A stretch of 64,000 nt of DNA from Burkholderiales bacterium (lineage in GTDB: Bacteria; Pseudomonadota; Gammaproteobacteria; Burkholderiales; SG8-41), in the NCBI GenBank assembly GCA_036262035.1, contig DATAJS010000032.1, forward strand, positions 186,001 through 250,000, in the 5' to 3' direction. This document shows, one piece after another, positions 51,231 to 59,457 of this stretch; the stretch's first letter is position 1, and each line of letters opens with the position of its first letter. The notes beneath the pieces were generated by a model. That model was not told the DNA's origin and made no database searches. It saw nothing but the letters and a program-made list of their open reading frames with translations. Position numbers and translations under genes: made by a program.

Positions 51231-52658
51231 TTAGCGGTCCTGCGTGGCGAGCTCGCGCTCGAGCAGCGCGATATCGTCGATGTCCTCGAGCGAGCGAACC
51301 CGCTGCACGATGTTTTCGATTTGCGCAGCCGGCAAGACCACGGAGGCGAGCTGACGAAACTTCGCCTCGACTTCCGCGGGTGTGAACGGGTTGGCGACGG
51401 TCCCTTTGGGGTGATGCACCACTGCCGAGTGCTCCCGGCCGCTGCGGGTGCGAATCACCACCCGGGTCGAATAGCGCGAGGCTTCGCCCAGTTCATCGAG
51501 ATCGCGTGCGACCTCGACGTGCACCTTCTTCACGAGGGCGAGCAGGTCCGGAGCCGCCAGTTGCTCATGCTCGAATTCCGCGACGAAGAGCCGGCCGCGC
51601 AGAAAACGGCTCGCCAGCGCAAAGGCGAGATTCATCTGTGCGCCGGTCGCGCCGTTCGGCTCGTACGGCCAGCCGCAGTGCTCCTTGGTCGAGCGGCTAA
51701 CGTAGGCGGTGATCGACGTCACGTCGTCGGCCGATAAGCGGCGCTCGTCCAGGATCTGTTCCAGCGCATCGACCCCCGCGTGTATGGCTCCGGCCGTCGG
51801 GTAGCGCTTGAACCCGGTGTTCAGCAACTCGTAACGTTCGCCCAGGCCGTCGACGATCTCCGCAGGGTCTCCGCGCCCGTCGAACGTGCGCACGTAGCCG
51901 CCATACGGCGCCTCGAGCACGTTTGCGATGCCCTTGAAGCCGTCTTTTGCAAGGAACGCCGAGACCAGGCCGCTCTGCGCGGCGTGCCCTACATACAGGC
52001 GCTTGACCATGCCGCCGTACTGTGCGGCGATCAGCCCGCCGGCGTGGGGACCCGCGACGCCCAGAGCATGTTGCATGGCGTCGCCGTCAAGGCCGAGGAT
52101 GGCGCCGGCCGCCGCGGCTGCGCCGAACACACCCGAAGTTCCGGTCGGATGCCACCCTTTCAGCAGATGGGGCACCCCCATGCACGCGGCGATCCTCACG
52201 CTCACTTCGTAGCCGGCGGCGACGGCAACCAGGAAATCCCGTCCTGCAATCGGACCCTCCGCATACCGTGCAGCAGCCAGCGCGGGAGGTATGCACGGAG
52301 GACCGGGATGGATGACGCCTCGCACGTGCATGTCGTCGAGCTCGTAACCGTGTGCCGCCGTGCCGTTCACGAGCGCAGCGATGGGTCCCGACGAGCGATA
52401 CCGGGTACCCCACAGCACACAGCGCTCATCGCGATCGAAACGCCGGGACGTATTGCGCAGAAGCGCCGTCCATTCCCGGGTCGCGCCGAAAAGACCGCAG
52501 CCTATCGTGTCCAGGATATGAAGCTTGAGCTTCGCGACGACTTCGTGCGGCAGGTCCTGCCATTTGAGGCGCGCCGCGAACGTCGCGATGCGTCTCGTCA
52601 CGGCGGAGCCGAGCTGATCCGCAGGCGCGTTCAATGGAGTGTCGGGCTGGTTGAGCAT
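51231..52658 (-). CDS. MmgE/PrpD family protein
   Basis: A 475-aa protein of the PrpD fold, which includes 2-methylcitrate dehydratase, cis-aconitate decarboxylase and iminodisuccinate epimerase. Recognisable blocks are AKLKLHILDTIGCGLFGATR near the N-terminus, NGTAAHGYELDDMHVRGVIH and GTSGVFGAAAAAGAILGLDG. No prpB/prpC partner genes are present, so methylcitrate metabolism is not implied. The start is put at ATG 52656-52658; an in-frame ATG at 52703 is possible. First gene of the operon, divergent from lysR. Confidence 0.9.
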   Translation of the reverse strand: MLNQPDTPLNAPADQLGSAVTRRIATFAARLKWQDLPHEVVAKLKLHILDTIGCGLFGATREWTALLRNTSRRFDRDERCVLWGTRYRSSGPIAALVNGTAAHGYELDDMHVRGVIHPGPPCIPPALAAARYAEGPIAGRDFLVAVAAGYEVSVRIAACMGVPHLLKGWHPTGTSGVFGAAAAAGAILGLDGDAMQHALGVAGPHAGGLIAAQYGGMVKRLYVGHAAQSGLVSAFLAKDGFKGIANVLEAPYGGYVRTFDGRGDPAEIVDGLGERYELLNTGFKRYPTAGAIHAGVDALEQILDERRLSADDVTSITAYVSRSTKEHCGWPYEPNGATGAQMNLAFALASRFLRGRLFVAEFEHEQLAAPDLLALVKKVHVEVARDLDELGEASRYSTRVVIRTRSGREHSAVVHHPKGTVANPFTPAEVEAKFRQLASVVLPAAQIENIVQRVRSLEDIDDIALLERELATQDR

Positions 52659-52711
52659 CCGGGTTAGCGCAAAGAAGTTAGCAGACGGCCGCCATGCCAA
52701 CAAGAAACTAT

Positions 52712-52728
52712 TTATTATCGAAGCATAA
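52712..52728. promoter_or_regulatory. candidate LysR-type operator
   Basis: TTATTATCGAAGCATAA shows TTAT/ATAA dyad symmetry with 9 nt between, compatible with a T-N11-A LysR site. It lies in the 92-bp divergent gap between PrpD and the LysR start, in the AT-richest stretch. Position and symmetry only; no binding evidence. Confidence 0.4.
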
Positions 52729-52750
52729 CCAACTCTTCTGGTGGAAGCCC

Positions 52751-53686
52751 ATGACCCTGCAGCAGCTCAGGTGCCTCTGCGCGATCGTCGACGAATCGTT
52801 CAACATCACGCGGGCCGCGGAGAAGCTGCACGCGTCGCAACCTGGGCTCAGCAAGCAGCTCAGGCAGCTGGAGAACGAGCTGGGCTTCAAGCTGCTGATG
52901 CGAAGGAGCAACCGCACCACCGGCCTGACCGCCGCGGGGCACGCCGTGCTGTCCGTCGCGCGCCGCATGCTGAAGGAAGCGGCGACGATGAAGGATGTGC
53001 TCAGCGCGCTGGGCGACGCGAGCACGGCGCAGATCACGATCGCCACGACCCACGTGCACGCGCGCTACTCGCTGCTACCGGTCATGAAGCAGTTCCGGAA
53101 GATGCACCCGAGCGTGCGCGTCACCCTGCGCCTGGGAAACGCGCAGCAGATCTCCTACTGGGTCTCCACGGGCGAGGCGGACCTTGCGATCGGCAGCGCG
53201 AGCGCGCATTCGCCGCGCGGCCTGGTGAGCGTCCCCTGTTTTCGCGTCGCGCACTGCGTCATTACGCCAATGCGCCACCCGCTCCTGAAACTGCGTCACC
53301 CCGGGATGCAAGACATCGCCAAATATCCCCTGATCAGCACCGGCGCCGACTCCCGGCTCAGCGCTCTCATCACCGCACGCTTCGCATCGTTCGGGTTGCA
53401 GCCGGACATCGTCATGCACGTGCTCGACATCGAAACCGTCAAGAAATACGTGCAGCTCGGGTTCGGCATCGCCATCGTTCCGACGATAGCAGTAGAAGCG
53501 AAGTTCGATCGTGACCTCCAGATGATCGGCGCTGGTCATTTGTTCGCGCCGACCATCGACTCCGTCATCTCCCAAGACGACTTGTCCGGGCGCCAGCACG
53601 TCGAGGACTTCGTCAACCTGGTCGCGCCAAAGCGAGCGAGAGGGAGAGCCATCCGGGACTTGCCGGCGACTACAGCGAAACAATAG
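52751..53686 (+). CDS. LysR-family transcriptional regulator
   Basis: A 311-aa regulator, CysB/Cbl-like in layout. N-terminal winged HTH (MTLQQLRCLCAIVDESFNIT; ASQPGLSKQLRQLENELGF) and a periplasmic-binding-protein-like effector domain (QITIATTHVHARYSLLPVMK, with TTHxxARYxLP as in CysB-type sulfur regulators). This CysB-like TTHTQARY-type motif fits a sulfonate/sulfate-ester connection for the TauD genes, an inference. ATG 52751 is chosen over 52694 because it matches the family start. Confidence 0.92.
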   Translation: MTLQQLRCLCAIVDESFNITRAAEKLHASQPGLSKQLRQLENELGFKLLMRRSNRTTGLTAAGHAVLSVARRMLKEAATMKDVLSALGDASTAQITIATTHVHARYSLLPVMKQFRKMHPSVRVTLRLGNAQQISYWVSTGEADLAIGSASAHSPRGLVSVPCFRVAHCVITPMRHPLLKLRHPGMQDIAKYPLISTGADSRLSALITARFASFGLQPDIVMHVLDIETVKKYVQLGFGIAIVPTIAVEAKFDRDLQMIGAGHLFAPTIDSVISQDDLSGRQHVEDFVNLVAPKRARGRAIRDLPATTAKQ

Positions 53687-53763
53687 ACGCGCTTGATACT
53701 CGCGGCCGCTTACAATCGGCGACTGCCGCGACAACAACAGAGCGATTCAACAGGAGGAGTGCA

Positions 53764-54732
53764 GTGTCGACGTTCATTCGGACGCTGATGGCCATGGCCG
53801 TCGCGATACCCACTGGCAGCACATTCGGTCAGACCGCTTACCCGGCGAGAACAGTGCGTGTGGTGGTGCCTTTTCCCCCAGGCGGCACCAACGACCTGGC
53901 GGGACGCATCGTGATGCGCGAGCTGGCGGACACGATGGGCCAGCCATTCGTGATCGACAATCGCGCTGGAGCATCCGGAATCATCGGTGCCGAGATCGTC
54001 GCGAAGGCGCCGCCGGATGGCCATACGCTGATGGTGAGTTCCACGTCCCACCTGACCAACGGGATGATGTTCAAGAAGGTCCCGTACGACACGTTGAAGG
54101 ACTTCACATCGGTCGCGTTGCTGGCCGCCACCCCCGGTGTGTTGATGGTGCATCCGTCACTGCCCGCGCGCTCAGTCAAGGAATTCGTCGCGCTCGCCAA
54201 AGCACGGCCGGGCCAGATCAGCTATAGCTCCAATGGAGAGGGCGGGACGCTGCACCTGTCGATGTCCTATCTGGGCTCGATGGCGAACATCCAGATGGCG
54301 CACGTGCCATACAAAGGCGGTACACCCGCCACGACCGCGCTGGTGTCGGGCGAAGTGCAGTCGCTGATGGGCGCGATCAGCACCAACTTGTCCTTCATCA
54401 AGGCGGGCCGGGTACGTCCACTGGCCGTGTCCTCGGCACGGCGTTCGACGGCGCTGCCCGAGCTGCCGACAATCTCTGAAGCCGGAGTGAAGGGCTTCGA
54501 CGTCGATCCGTGGGTCGGCGTGTTCGCTCCGGCGGCCACGCCGCGCCCCGTGATCGAACGCCTGCACGCCGCGATCAAGGCGGCGCTGCAGAAGTCCGAT
54601 GTACGCCGGCAGCTCGATGCGCAGGCGCTGGAGGTTTGGCTCCTTAGCCAGGAAGAGTTCGCCGCGAAAACCAAGGCGGACTATGCGAAATGGGGCAAGA
54701 TCATCCAGTTGGCTGGCGTGAGACCGGAATGA
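53764..54732 (+). CDS. Bug-family substrate-binding protein
   Basis: A 322-aa Bug/TctC protein from GTG 53764, preceded by AGGAGG. Signal peptide (STFIRTLMAMAVAIPTGSTF), then YPARTVRVVVPFPPGGTNDL, VIDNRAGASGIIGAEIVAKA, PPDGHTL and AHVPYKGGTPATTALVSGE. Downstream of lysR on the same strand and likely part of the same regulon. Confidence 0.92.
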   Translation: MSTFIRTLMAMAVAIPTGSTFGQTAYPARTVRVVVPFPPGGTNDLAGRIVMRELADTMGQPFVIDNRAGASGIIGAEIVAKAPPDGHTLMVSSTSHLTNGMMFKKVPYDTLKDFTSVALLAATPGVLMVHPSLPARSVKEFVALAKARPGQISYSSNGEGGTLHLSMSYLGSMANIQMAHVPYKGGTPATTALVSGEVQSLMGAISTNLSFIKAGRVRPLAVSSARRSTALPELPTISEAGVKGFDVDPWVGVFAPAATPRPVIERLHAAIKAALQKSDVRRQLDAQALEVWLLSQEEFAAKTKADYAKWGKIIQLAGVRPE

Positions 54733-54838
54733 GAGGGCGCCCTGCCCCGTATGCGCCCGTTTGCTACCTCCAGTAGCCTCGGTTTTCGCTTTAGCACTCG
54801 GGGTCTGCTGAATACTAGATTCCCACTCAGCGCCGTCT

Positions 54839-55870
54839 ATGAAAAACGAATATCCCCTACACGATAAGAAAACCGGTTGTTGCTCGACCTACCTTCGCTC
54901 GTGCGTGGCCAGCACATGGGTGTCTGCTGGCTTCGCGCTCGCGTTGGGCGTGTCCTCGGCCGTGGCGCAAGATTTTCCGACGCGCCCGATCAGACTCATT
55001 ACGCCATTTCCGCCCGGCGGTACGACCGACATCCTCGCACGAATCACTGCTCACAAGCTGACGCAGGCTTTTGGGCAGCAGGTAATCGTAGACAACCGCG
55101 GCGGCGGCGGTGGCACGATCGGCGTGGAAGCCGCGGCGCGAGCGACCCCTGACGGCTACACGATCCTCATTGCGCACATCGGGCCTTTGAGCATGGCGCC
55201 CGCCCTTTATCCAAAGCTCGGCTACGATCCAGTCAAATCATTTGCACCCATCACGCTGTTGGCGACAGTTCCCAACGGGCTGGTCGTGCATCCGTCACTG
55301 CCGGCCCGTTCGGTAAAGGAGCTGATCGCCCTCGCGCGCGCCAAACCGAAACAGGTCCTCTATGCCTCAGCGGGGAGTGGCAGCATCGCGCATCTCGCAG
55401 TAGTCAACCTCGAGGTGCTGGCGCGAATTCAGCTCAGCCATGTGCCCTACAAAGGCGGAGCCCCATCGGTACGCGAGTTGATCGCAGGCGAGACCTCCCT
55501 GACGATCACGGGCATGCCGCAGCTGCGCCCGCATATAGATGCCGCCCGCCTGCGCCTGCTCGCAATCGGGGAATCCAGGCGTCTTCCGGCACTGCCCGAC
55601 GTTCCCACGATAGCCGAGTCAGGCGTTCCGCACTATCACGTCACACAATGGCAAGGAATACTCGCGCCGGCCGGAACGCCGAGTGAGCTCGTCGCGAAGC
55701 TCAACGCGCAGATCGTCAAGGGCATACACTCGCCCGACGTGAAGCAGCGGCTGACCTCCGATGGTGCCGAGCCGGTCGGAAGCACGCCGCAGGAGTTCGC
55801 GGCGCATATCAAATCGGAAGCGGCAAAATGGCTTCCGATCGTGAGGGCCTCCGGTGCGAAGCCTGATTGA
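54839..55870 (+). CDS. Bug-family substrate-binding protein
   Basis: A 343-aa Bug/TctC protein with a longer N-terminus (MKNEYPLHDKKTGCC) before the hydrophobic signal core (VSAGFALALGVSSAVAQ). Family motifs: FPTRPIRLITPFPPGGTTDI, VDNRGGGGGTIGVEAAARA, SHVPYKGGAPSVRELIAGE. The start region is visibly poorer in GC than neighbouring genes. Last gene before the right-hand tRNA repeat. Confidence 0.9.
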   Translation: MKNEYPLHDKKTGCCSTYLRSCVASTWVSAGFALALGVSSAVAQDFPTRPIRLITPFPPGGTTDILARITAHKLTQAFGQQVIVDNRGGGGGTIGVEAAARATPDGYTILIAHIGPLSMAPALYPKLGYDPVKSFAPITLLATVPNGLVVHPSLPARSVKELIALARAKPKQVLYASAGSGSIAHLAVVNLEVLARIQLSHVPYKGGAPSVRELIAGETSLTITGMPQLRPHIDAARLRLLAIGESRRLPALPDVPTIAESGVPHYHVTQWQGILAPAGTPSELVAKLNAQIVKGIHSPDVKQRLTSDGAEPVGSTPQEFAAHIKSEAAKWLPIVRASGAKPD

Positions 55871-56223
55871 TCCGGACTCGAGAAAGGATTCGCAGCGCAG
55901 ATCGCCGAAGGCCTTGACACGCAGTGCCTATGATCACTTCGCTCGCCTCGAACGAAGAGCCGGGCCATCCCGGCCTTTTCTCAAACGCCGTATGGTAAGT
56001 TACTGGTTCTGCTGAACAGGACGAGTTCGATTCCGCCCTCTCCGCCACCAGCGCCCGCGCCGCTTTCCGACCGCTCGCTGACTGCTCTCCAGGTACGATC
56101 GCTTTGCTGACCCGTTGCTCGGTCTGCTAAGCCTTGCTCAGCGTCTGCTGAGTCACGCTCGACGAAGCCGCTCCAGCGCCACGCCGTTTGCTCCCGTGCG
56201 GCAACACCGCTATGATGCGCGCC
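55871..56223. other. intergenic stretch at the right end of the island
   Basis: About 350 bp without a supportable gene. It carries the tRNA-Ser 3' copy at 56025-56051. Nothing else recognisable is seen; 56052-56223 probably holds the promoter and leader of the copper genes. Confidence 0.6.
56025..56051 (+). repeat. attachment-site-like repeat, right copy of tRNA-Ser 3' end
   Basis: GTTCGATTCCGCCCTCTCCG and the following CCACCAG match 44681-44708 except for one deleted A and one C-to-T change; the last 19 nt are identical. The rest of the tRNA is missing upstream, so this is a partial copy in direct orientation. Confidence 0.8.
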
Positions 56224-56607
56224 ATGTCACTCGCGCGCTCGTACCGCTCCGGAGTGGCGCTGATCACGGCGCTGCTCCTGATCGTATGCCAGGCTGCTTT
56301 TGCAGCTCAGGCCTGCGCGCACTCGCCGCTCCCGGTCCAGGACGCGGCAGCAATCGCGCCGTGTCACGAAGCGGGTGACGACGGAAAGGCGTCGTCTGCG
56401 CCTGCCGCCAAGGGTTCCTGTGAGGCCGGCAAAGCGCTCAGCGATATCCCGAACGTGCACGTGTACGCGCTCGCTGAGCTGCCGGCCGTCGATATCGCAT
56501 ACGCATCAACCGCACCGCGGGGCGTTCCGTCACGCACCAGCGCGCGTTCGCAAGCTGTCTGCTACTCCCCTCCTCTCAGCGTCCTGCACTGCCGCTTTCT
56601 TAATTAG
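56224..56607 (+). CDS. small secreted protein ahead of cus genes, unknown function
   Basis: A 127-aa protein with a clear signal peptide (YRSGVALITALLLIVCQAAF then AAQA) and scattered Cys/His residues (CAHSPL, PCHEAGDD, GSCEAG) that could bind metal. Starts at 56188 and 56215 are also in frame. Proteins of this size, Cys/His content and position often precede copper efflux operons. Function not known. Confidence 0.6.
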   Translation: MSLARSYRSGVALITALLLIVCQAAFAAQACAHSPLPVQDAAAIAPCHEAGDDGKASSAPAAKGSCEAGKALSDIPNVHVYALAELPAVDIAYASTAPRGVPSRTSARSQAVCYSPPLSVLHCRFLN

Positions 56608-56668
56608 AGCCTCCGTTACGCGCTAGTCCCGGTTTGCGCCGGGAGTTCGCCCGTTCACCGGAGGCTTC

Positions 56669-57955
56669 ATGCAATCAGTTTCGACCTGCGCGCGCGCGCC
56701 ATGGCGCACGCTGCTTCTATTCATTCCAACCCTGGCCGCCGCATGCGCCTTTGCGCAAGCGGCCGATCTGTGGCCGCTCGCGTTCCAGGAAGCGCTGCAA
56801 GTCGCCGAGCAGCGCTCCGCGCGCCTCACGGCCCAGGAGGCCGCCGTCGGCGCGGTCGGCGAACAGGTCGCGCGGGCGCGCGAGCTGCCCGACCCGAAGC
56901 TCAGGCTGGGCCTCGACAACGTCCCGGTCAGCAACCCCGACGCGTTCAGCCTGACGCGCGATTTCATGACGATGCGCCGCATCGGCTACATGCAGGACGT
57001 GCCGAATGCGGACAAGCGCCGCGCGCGCGGTGAGCGTGCGGAGCGCGAGCAATCGGTCGAGGCTGCAACCCTCGCCGCGCAACGCACACAGGTTCGGCAG
57101 GACACCGCGCTCGCCTGGCTGGAGCTCTATTACGCCGAGCGAAGCCTGCAGGCGGTCACGAGGCTGCAGGAAGCGTTGCGGCTCGAAGCCGAGACGACCG
57201 GCCCTGCCGTCGCCGGGGGCCGCATGAGCCCGGCGAACGCCGTCGGCGCGCGTGCCGCCGCGGAGACCGTTCAGGACCGCATCCTCGAACAGCAGCGCGC
57301 GGTCGCACGCGCGCGAGCCGCGTTCTCGGCCCTGGTCGGAGAGGCTGCCGACCGGCCGCTCGGCCCTCCGCCGAACATCGAAACGCTCGCGCATGCGCCT
57401 CATACGCTCGTCGCCGACATCGATGCGCATCCGGATCAGCGAGTCTTCGCGCAACGTGAAGCGCTCGCCGAGAGCGAAGTCGCCCTGGCGGCGAGCGCCC
57501 GCAAATCCGACTGGAGCTGGGAAGTCTCTTTCGGCCAACGTGAGCCGCGGTTCTCGAACATGGTCAGCGTCATGGTGACCATGGACTTGCCGTTCTGGAG
57601 AGCACAGCGCCAGGACCGCGACGTCGCCGCACGCGTGAAGCAGCTCGAGCAGGCGCGGGCGATGCGCGAAGACGCCCGGCGCATGCACGAGGCCGAAGTG
57701 CGCATGCTCGTCGCCGACTGGAGCTACGCGGGGCAACGCGTCGCGCAATTCGAGAAGAAAGTGCTGCCGTTGACGCGCGAGCGATCGGCGCTCGCACTCG
57801 CCGCGTATCGCGGCGGACGCGGCGAGCTTGCGAGCGTCCTGGAAGCACGCAGGGCCGAGACCGAGGTCGAGCTGTCGCGTTTGTCCGCGGAGCTCGAGAG
57901 GGCCCGCGCGTGGGCGCGCCTGAACTACCTCTTCGATCACGAGGTGAAACCATGA
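56669..57955 (+). CDS. cusC: outer-membrane efflux protein, CusC/TolC family
   Basis: The outer-membrane channel of a tripartite heavy-metal exporter. The protein is 428 aa: signal peptide (to about residue 31), then two OEP repeats with long amphipathic helices (FQEALQVAEQRSARLTAQEA; LTRERSALALAAYRGGRGEL). No lipobox Cys is obvious, unlike E. coli CusC. Its stop overlaps the cusB start (ATGA). Confidence 0.9.
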   Translation: MQSVSTCARAPWRTLLLFIPTLAAACAFAQAADLWPLAFQEALQVAEQRSARLTAQEAAVGAVGEQVARARELPDPKLRLGLDNVPVSNPDAFSLTRDFMTMRRIGYMQDVPNADKRRARGERAEREQSVEAATLAAQRTQVRQDTALAWLELYYAERSLQAVTRLQEALRLEAETTGPAVAGGRMSPANAVGARAAAETVQDRILEQQRAVARARAAFSALVGEAADRPLGPPPNIETLAHAPHTLVADIDAHPDQRVFAQREALAESEVALAASARKSDWSWEVSFGQREPRFSNMVSVMVTMDLPFWRAQRQDRDVAARVKQLEQARAMREDARRMHEAEVRMLVADWSYAGQRVAQFEKKVLPLTRERSALALAAYRGGRGELASVLEARRAETEVELSRLSAELERARAWARLNYLFDHEVKP

Positions 57956-59457
57956 ATCGCGGCGCAGCGGCAGCCGTTGCATGGGTCGTGGCTTTGGCGG
58001 CGGGCGCAGCCGGCGGCTACTGGTTCGCCTCCCATCGCGCGCACCCCGTAACCGCCGCGCCGAAGACGTCCGAGGCCGCGACGACGGACAAGAAGGTGCT
58101 CTACTGGTACGACCCGATGTATCCGCAGCATCGCTTCGACAAGCCCGGCAAATCGCCTTTCATGGATATGCAGCTCGTGCCCCGCTACGCAGGCGAGACC
58201 GAGGACCAGGGCGCGGTCACGGTCAGTCCTCGCGTGGCGCAGAGCCTGGGCATACGCACGGCCGAAGTGAAACGCGGTTCGATGGCGCCCAAGCTGAGCG
58301 CCGTCGGGACCGTCGAGTACAACGAGCGCTCGGTGGTGCTCGTACAGCCGCGGGCAAACGGTTTCATCGAGCGCCTTTATGTGCGCGCACCGCTCGACCC
58401 GGTGCGGCAAGGCGCGCCGCTGGTCGAGATGCTCATTCCCGAATGGGCGGCGGCGCAGGAGGAGTATCTGCTCCTGCGCAAACGCGCGGACAACGGATCG
58501 GGCGAGCTTGCGACGGCCGCGCGGCAGCGCCTGCTGCTGCTCGGCATGTCGGAATCGCAGGTCGCCGCGATCGAGCGCAGCGGCACGCCTCAGCCGCGTA
58601 TCACCCTCGCCTCCCCCATTTCAGGCGTGGTGGCCGAGCTGGGCGCGCGCCAGGGCATGACGGTCACCGCAGGCACCACACTGTTTCGCATCGCAGGCCT
58701 CGGCACGGTGTGGGTCGTGGCCGAAGTGCCCGAAACGCAGGCCGGGCAGCTCGTGCCCGGAAGCCGCGTCGAAGTTCATCTCGCGGCCTATCCGAACGAG
58801 GTCGTGAAAGGCCGCGTCAGCGCCGTCCTGCCCGAAATCAATGCCGCGACTCGAACGGTGCGCCTGCGCGTCGAGGTCGCCAATGCCGCAGGCCGCTTGC
58901 GGCCCGGGATGTATGCGAACGTGAGCTTCGCGCCGCGCGCGCAGGAGCTATTGCTCGTGCCGACCGAAGCCGTCATACGGACCGGTGAGCGCACGGTCGT
59001 CATCGTCGCCGAAAACGAGGGACGCTTTCGCGTCGCCGAAATCGAGCCGGGAATGGAGTCCGGCGCCGAGACCGAGATCCGCAAAGGCCTGAAAGCCGGC
59101 GAGCGCGTGGTCGTTTCCGGACAGTTCCTCATCGACTCCGAGGCCAGCCTGCGCAGCACGCTGTCACGGCTGGAGAGCTCGCCCGTCCCGGCGAAACAGA
59201 CCGATGCAAAACCCGAAGGTCACCGCGGCCACGGCCGTATCACGGCCATCGATCCCGCAAAGGGCCGCATCGATCTCGACCACGCAGCGATCCCGTCGAT
59301 GAAGTGGCCGGCGATGCACATGGGATTCGCCGTCGCCGACCGCGGTGCGCTCGACACATTGAAGCCCGGCGACACGGTCGACTTCACGGTGCGTGCGAAC
59401 CCGGACAAGAACGGCGATTACGTGATCGAGAGCCTCTCCGCGAGGAGCGCGAAATGA
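57952..59457 (+). CDS. cusB: efflux periplasmic adaptor CusB with fused CusF-like domain
   Basis: A 501-aa membrane-fusion protein. An N-terminal membrane anchor is followed by a heavy-metal-binding domain ([20 protein letters not shown] then MDMQLVPRY), barrel-sandwich and beta-barrel domains ([20 protein letters not shown]), and, beyond about residue 425, a CusF-like copper chaperone domain ([20 protein letters not shown]) with the Trp/Met Cu(I) site. Classical E. coli CusB lacks that C-terminal domain. Overlaps cusC and cusA by 4 nt each. Confidence 0.94.
   Translation: MNRGAAAAVAWVVALAAGAAGGYWFASHRAHPVTAAPKTSEAATTDKKVLYWYDPMYPQHRFDKPGKSPFMDMQLVPRYAGETEDQGAVTVSPRVAQSLGIRTAEVKRGSMAPKLSAVGTVEYNERSVVLVQPRANGFIERLYVRAPLDPVRQGAPLVEMLIPEWAAAQEEYLLLRKRADNGSGELATAARQRLLLLGMSESQVAAIERSGTPQPRITLASPISGVVAELGARQGMTVTAGTTLFRIAGLGTVWVVAEVPETQAGQLVPGSRVEVHLAAYPNEVVKGRVSAVLPEINAATRTVRLRVEVANAAGRLRPGMYANVSFAPRAQELLLVPTEAVIRTGERTVVIVAENEGRFRVAEIEPGMESGAETEIRKGLKAGERVVVSGQFLIDSEASLRSTLSRLESSPVPAKQTDAKPEGHRGHGRITAIDPAKGRIDLDHAAIPSMKWPAMHMGFAVADRGALDTLKPGDTVDFTVRANPDKNGDYVIESLSARSAK

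Noticed and set aside
51231-52658. PrpD as part of a methylcitrate (propionate) cycle
   Set aside because: No prpB, prpC, acnD or prpF nearby; the family covers several other reactions.
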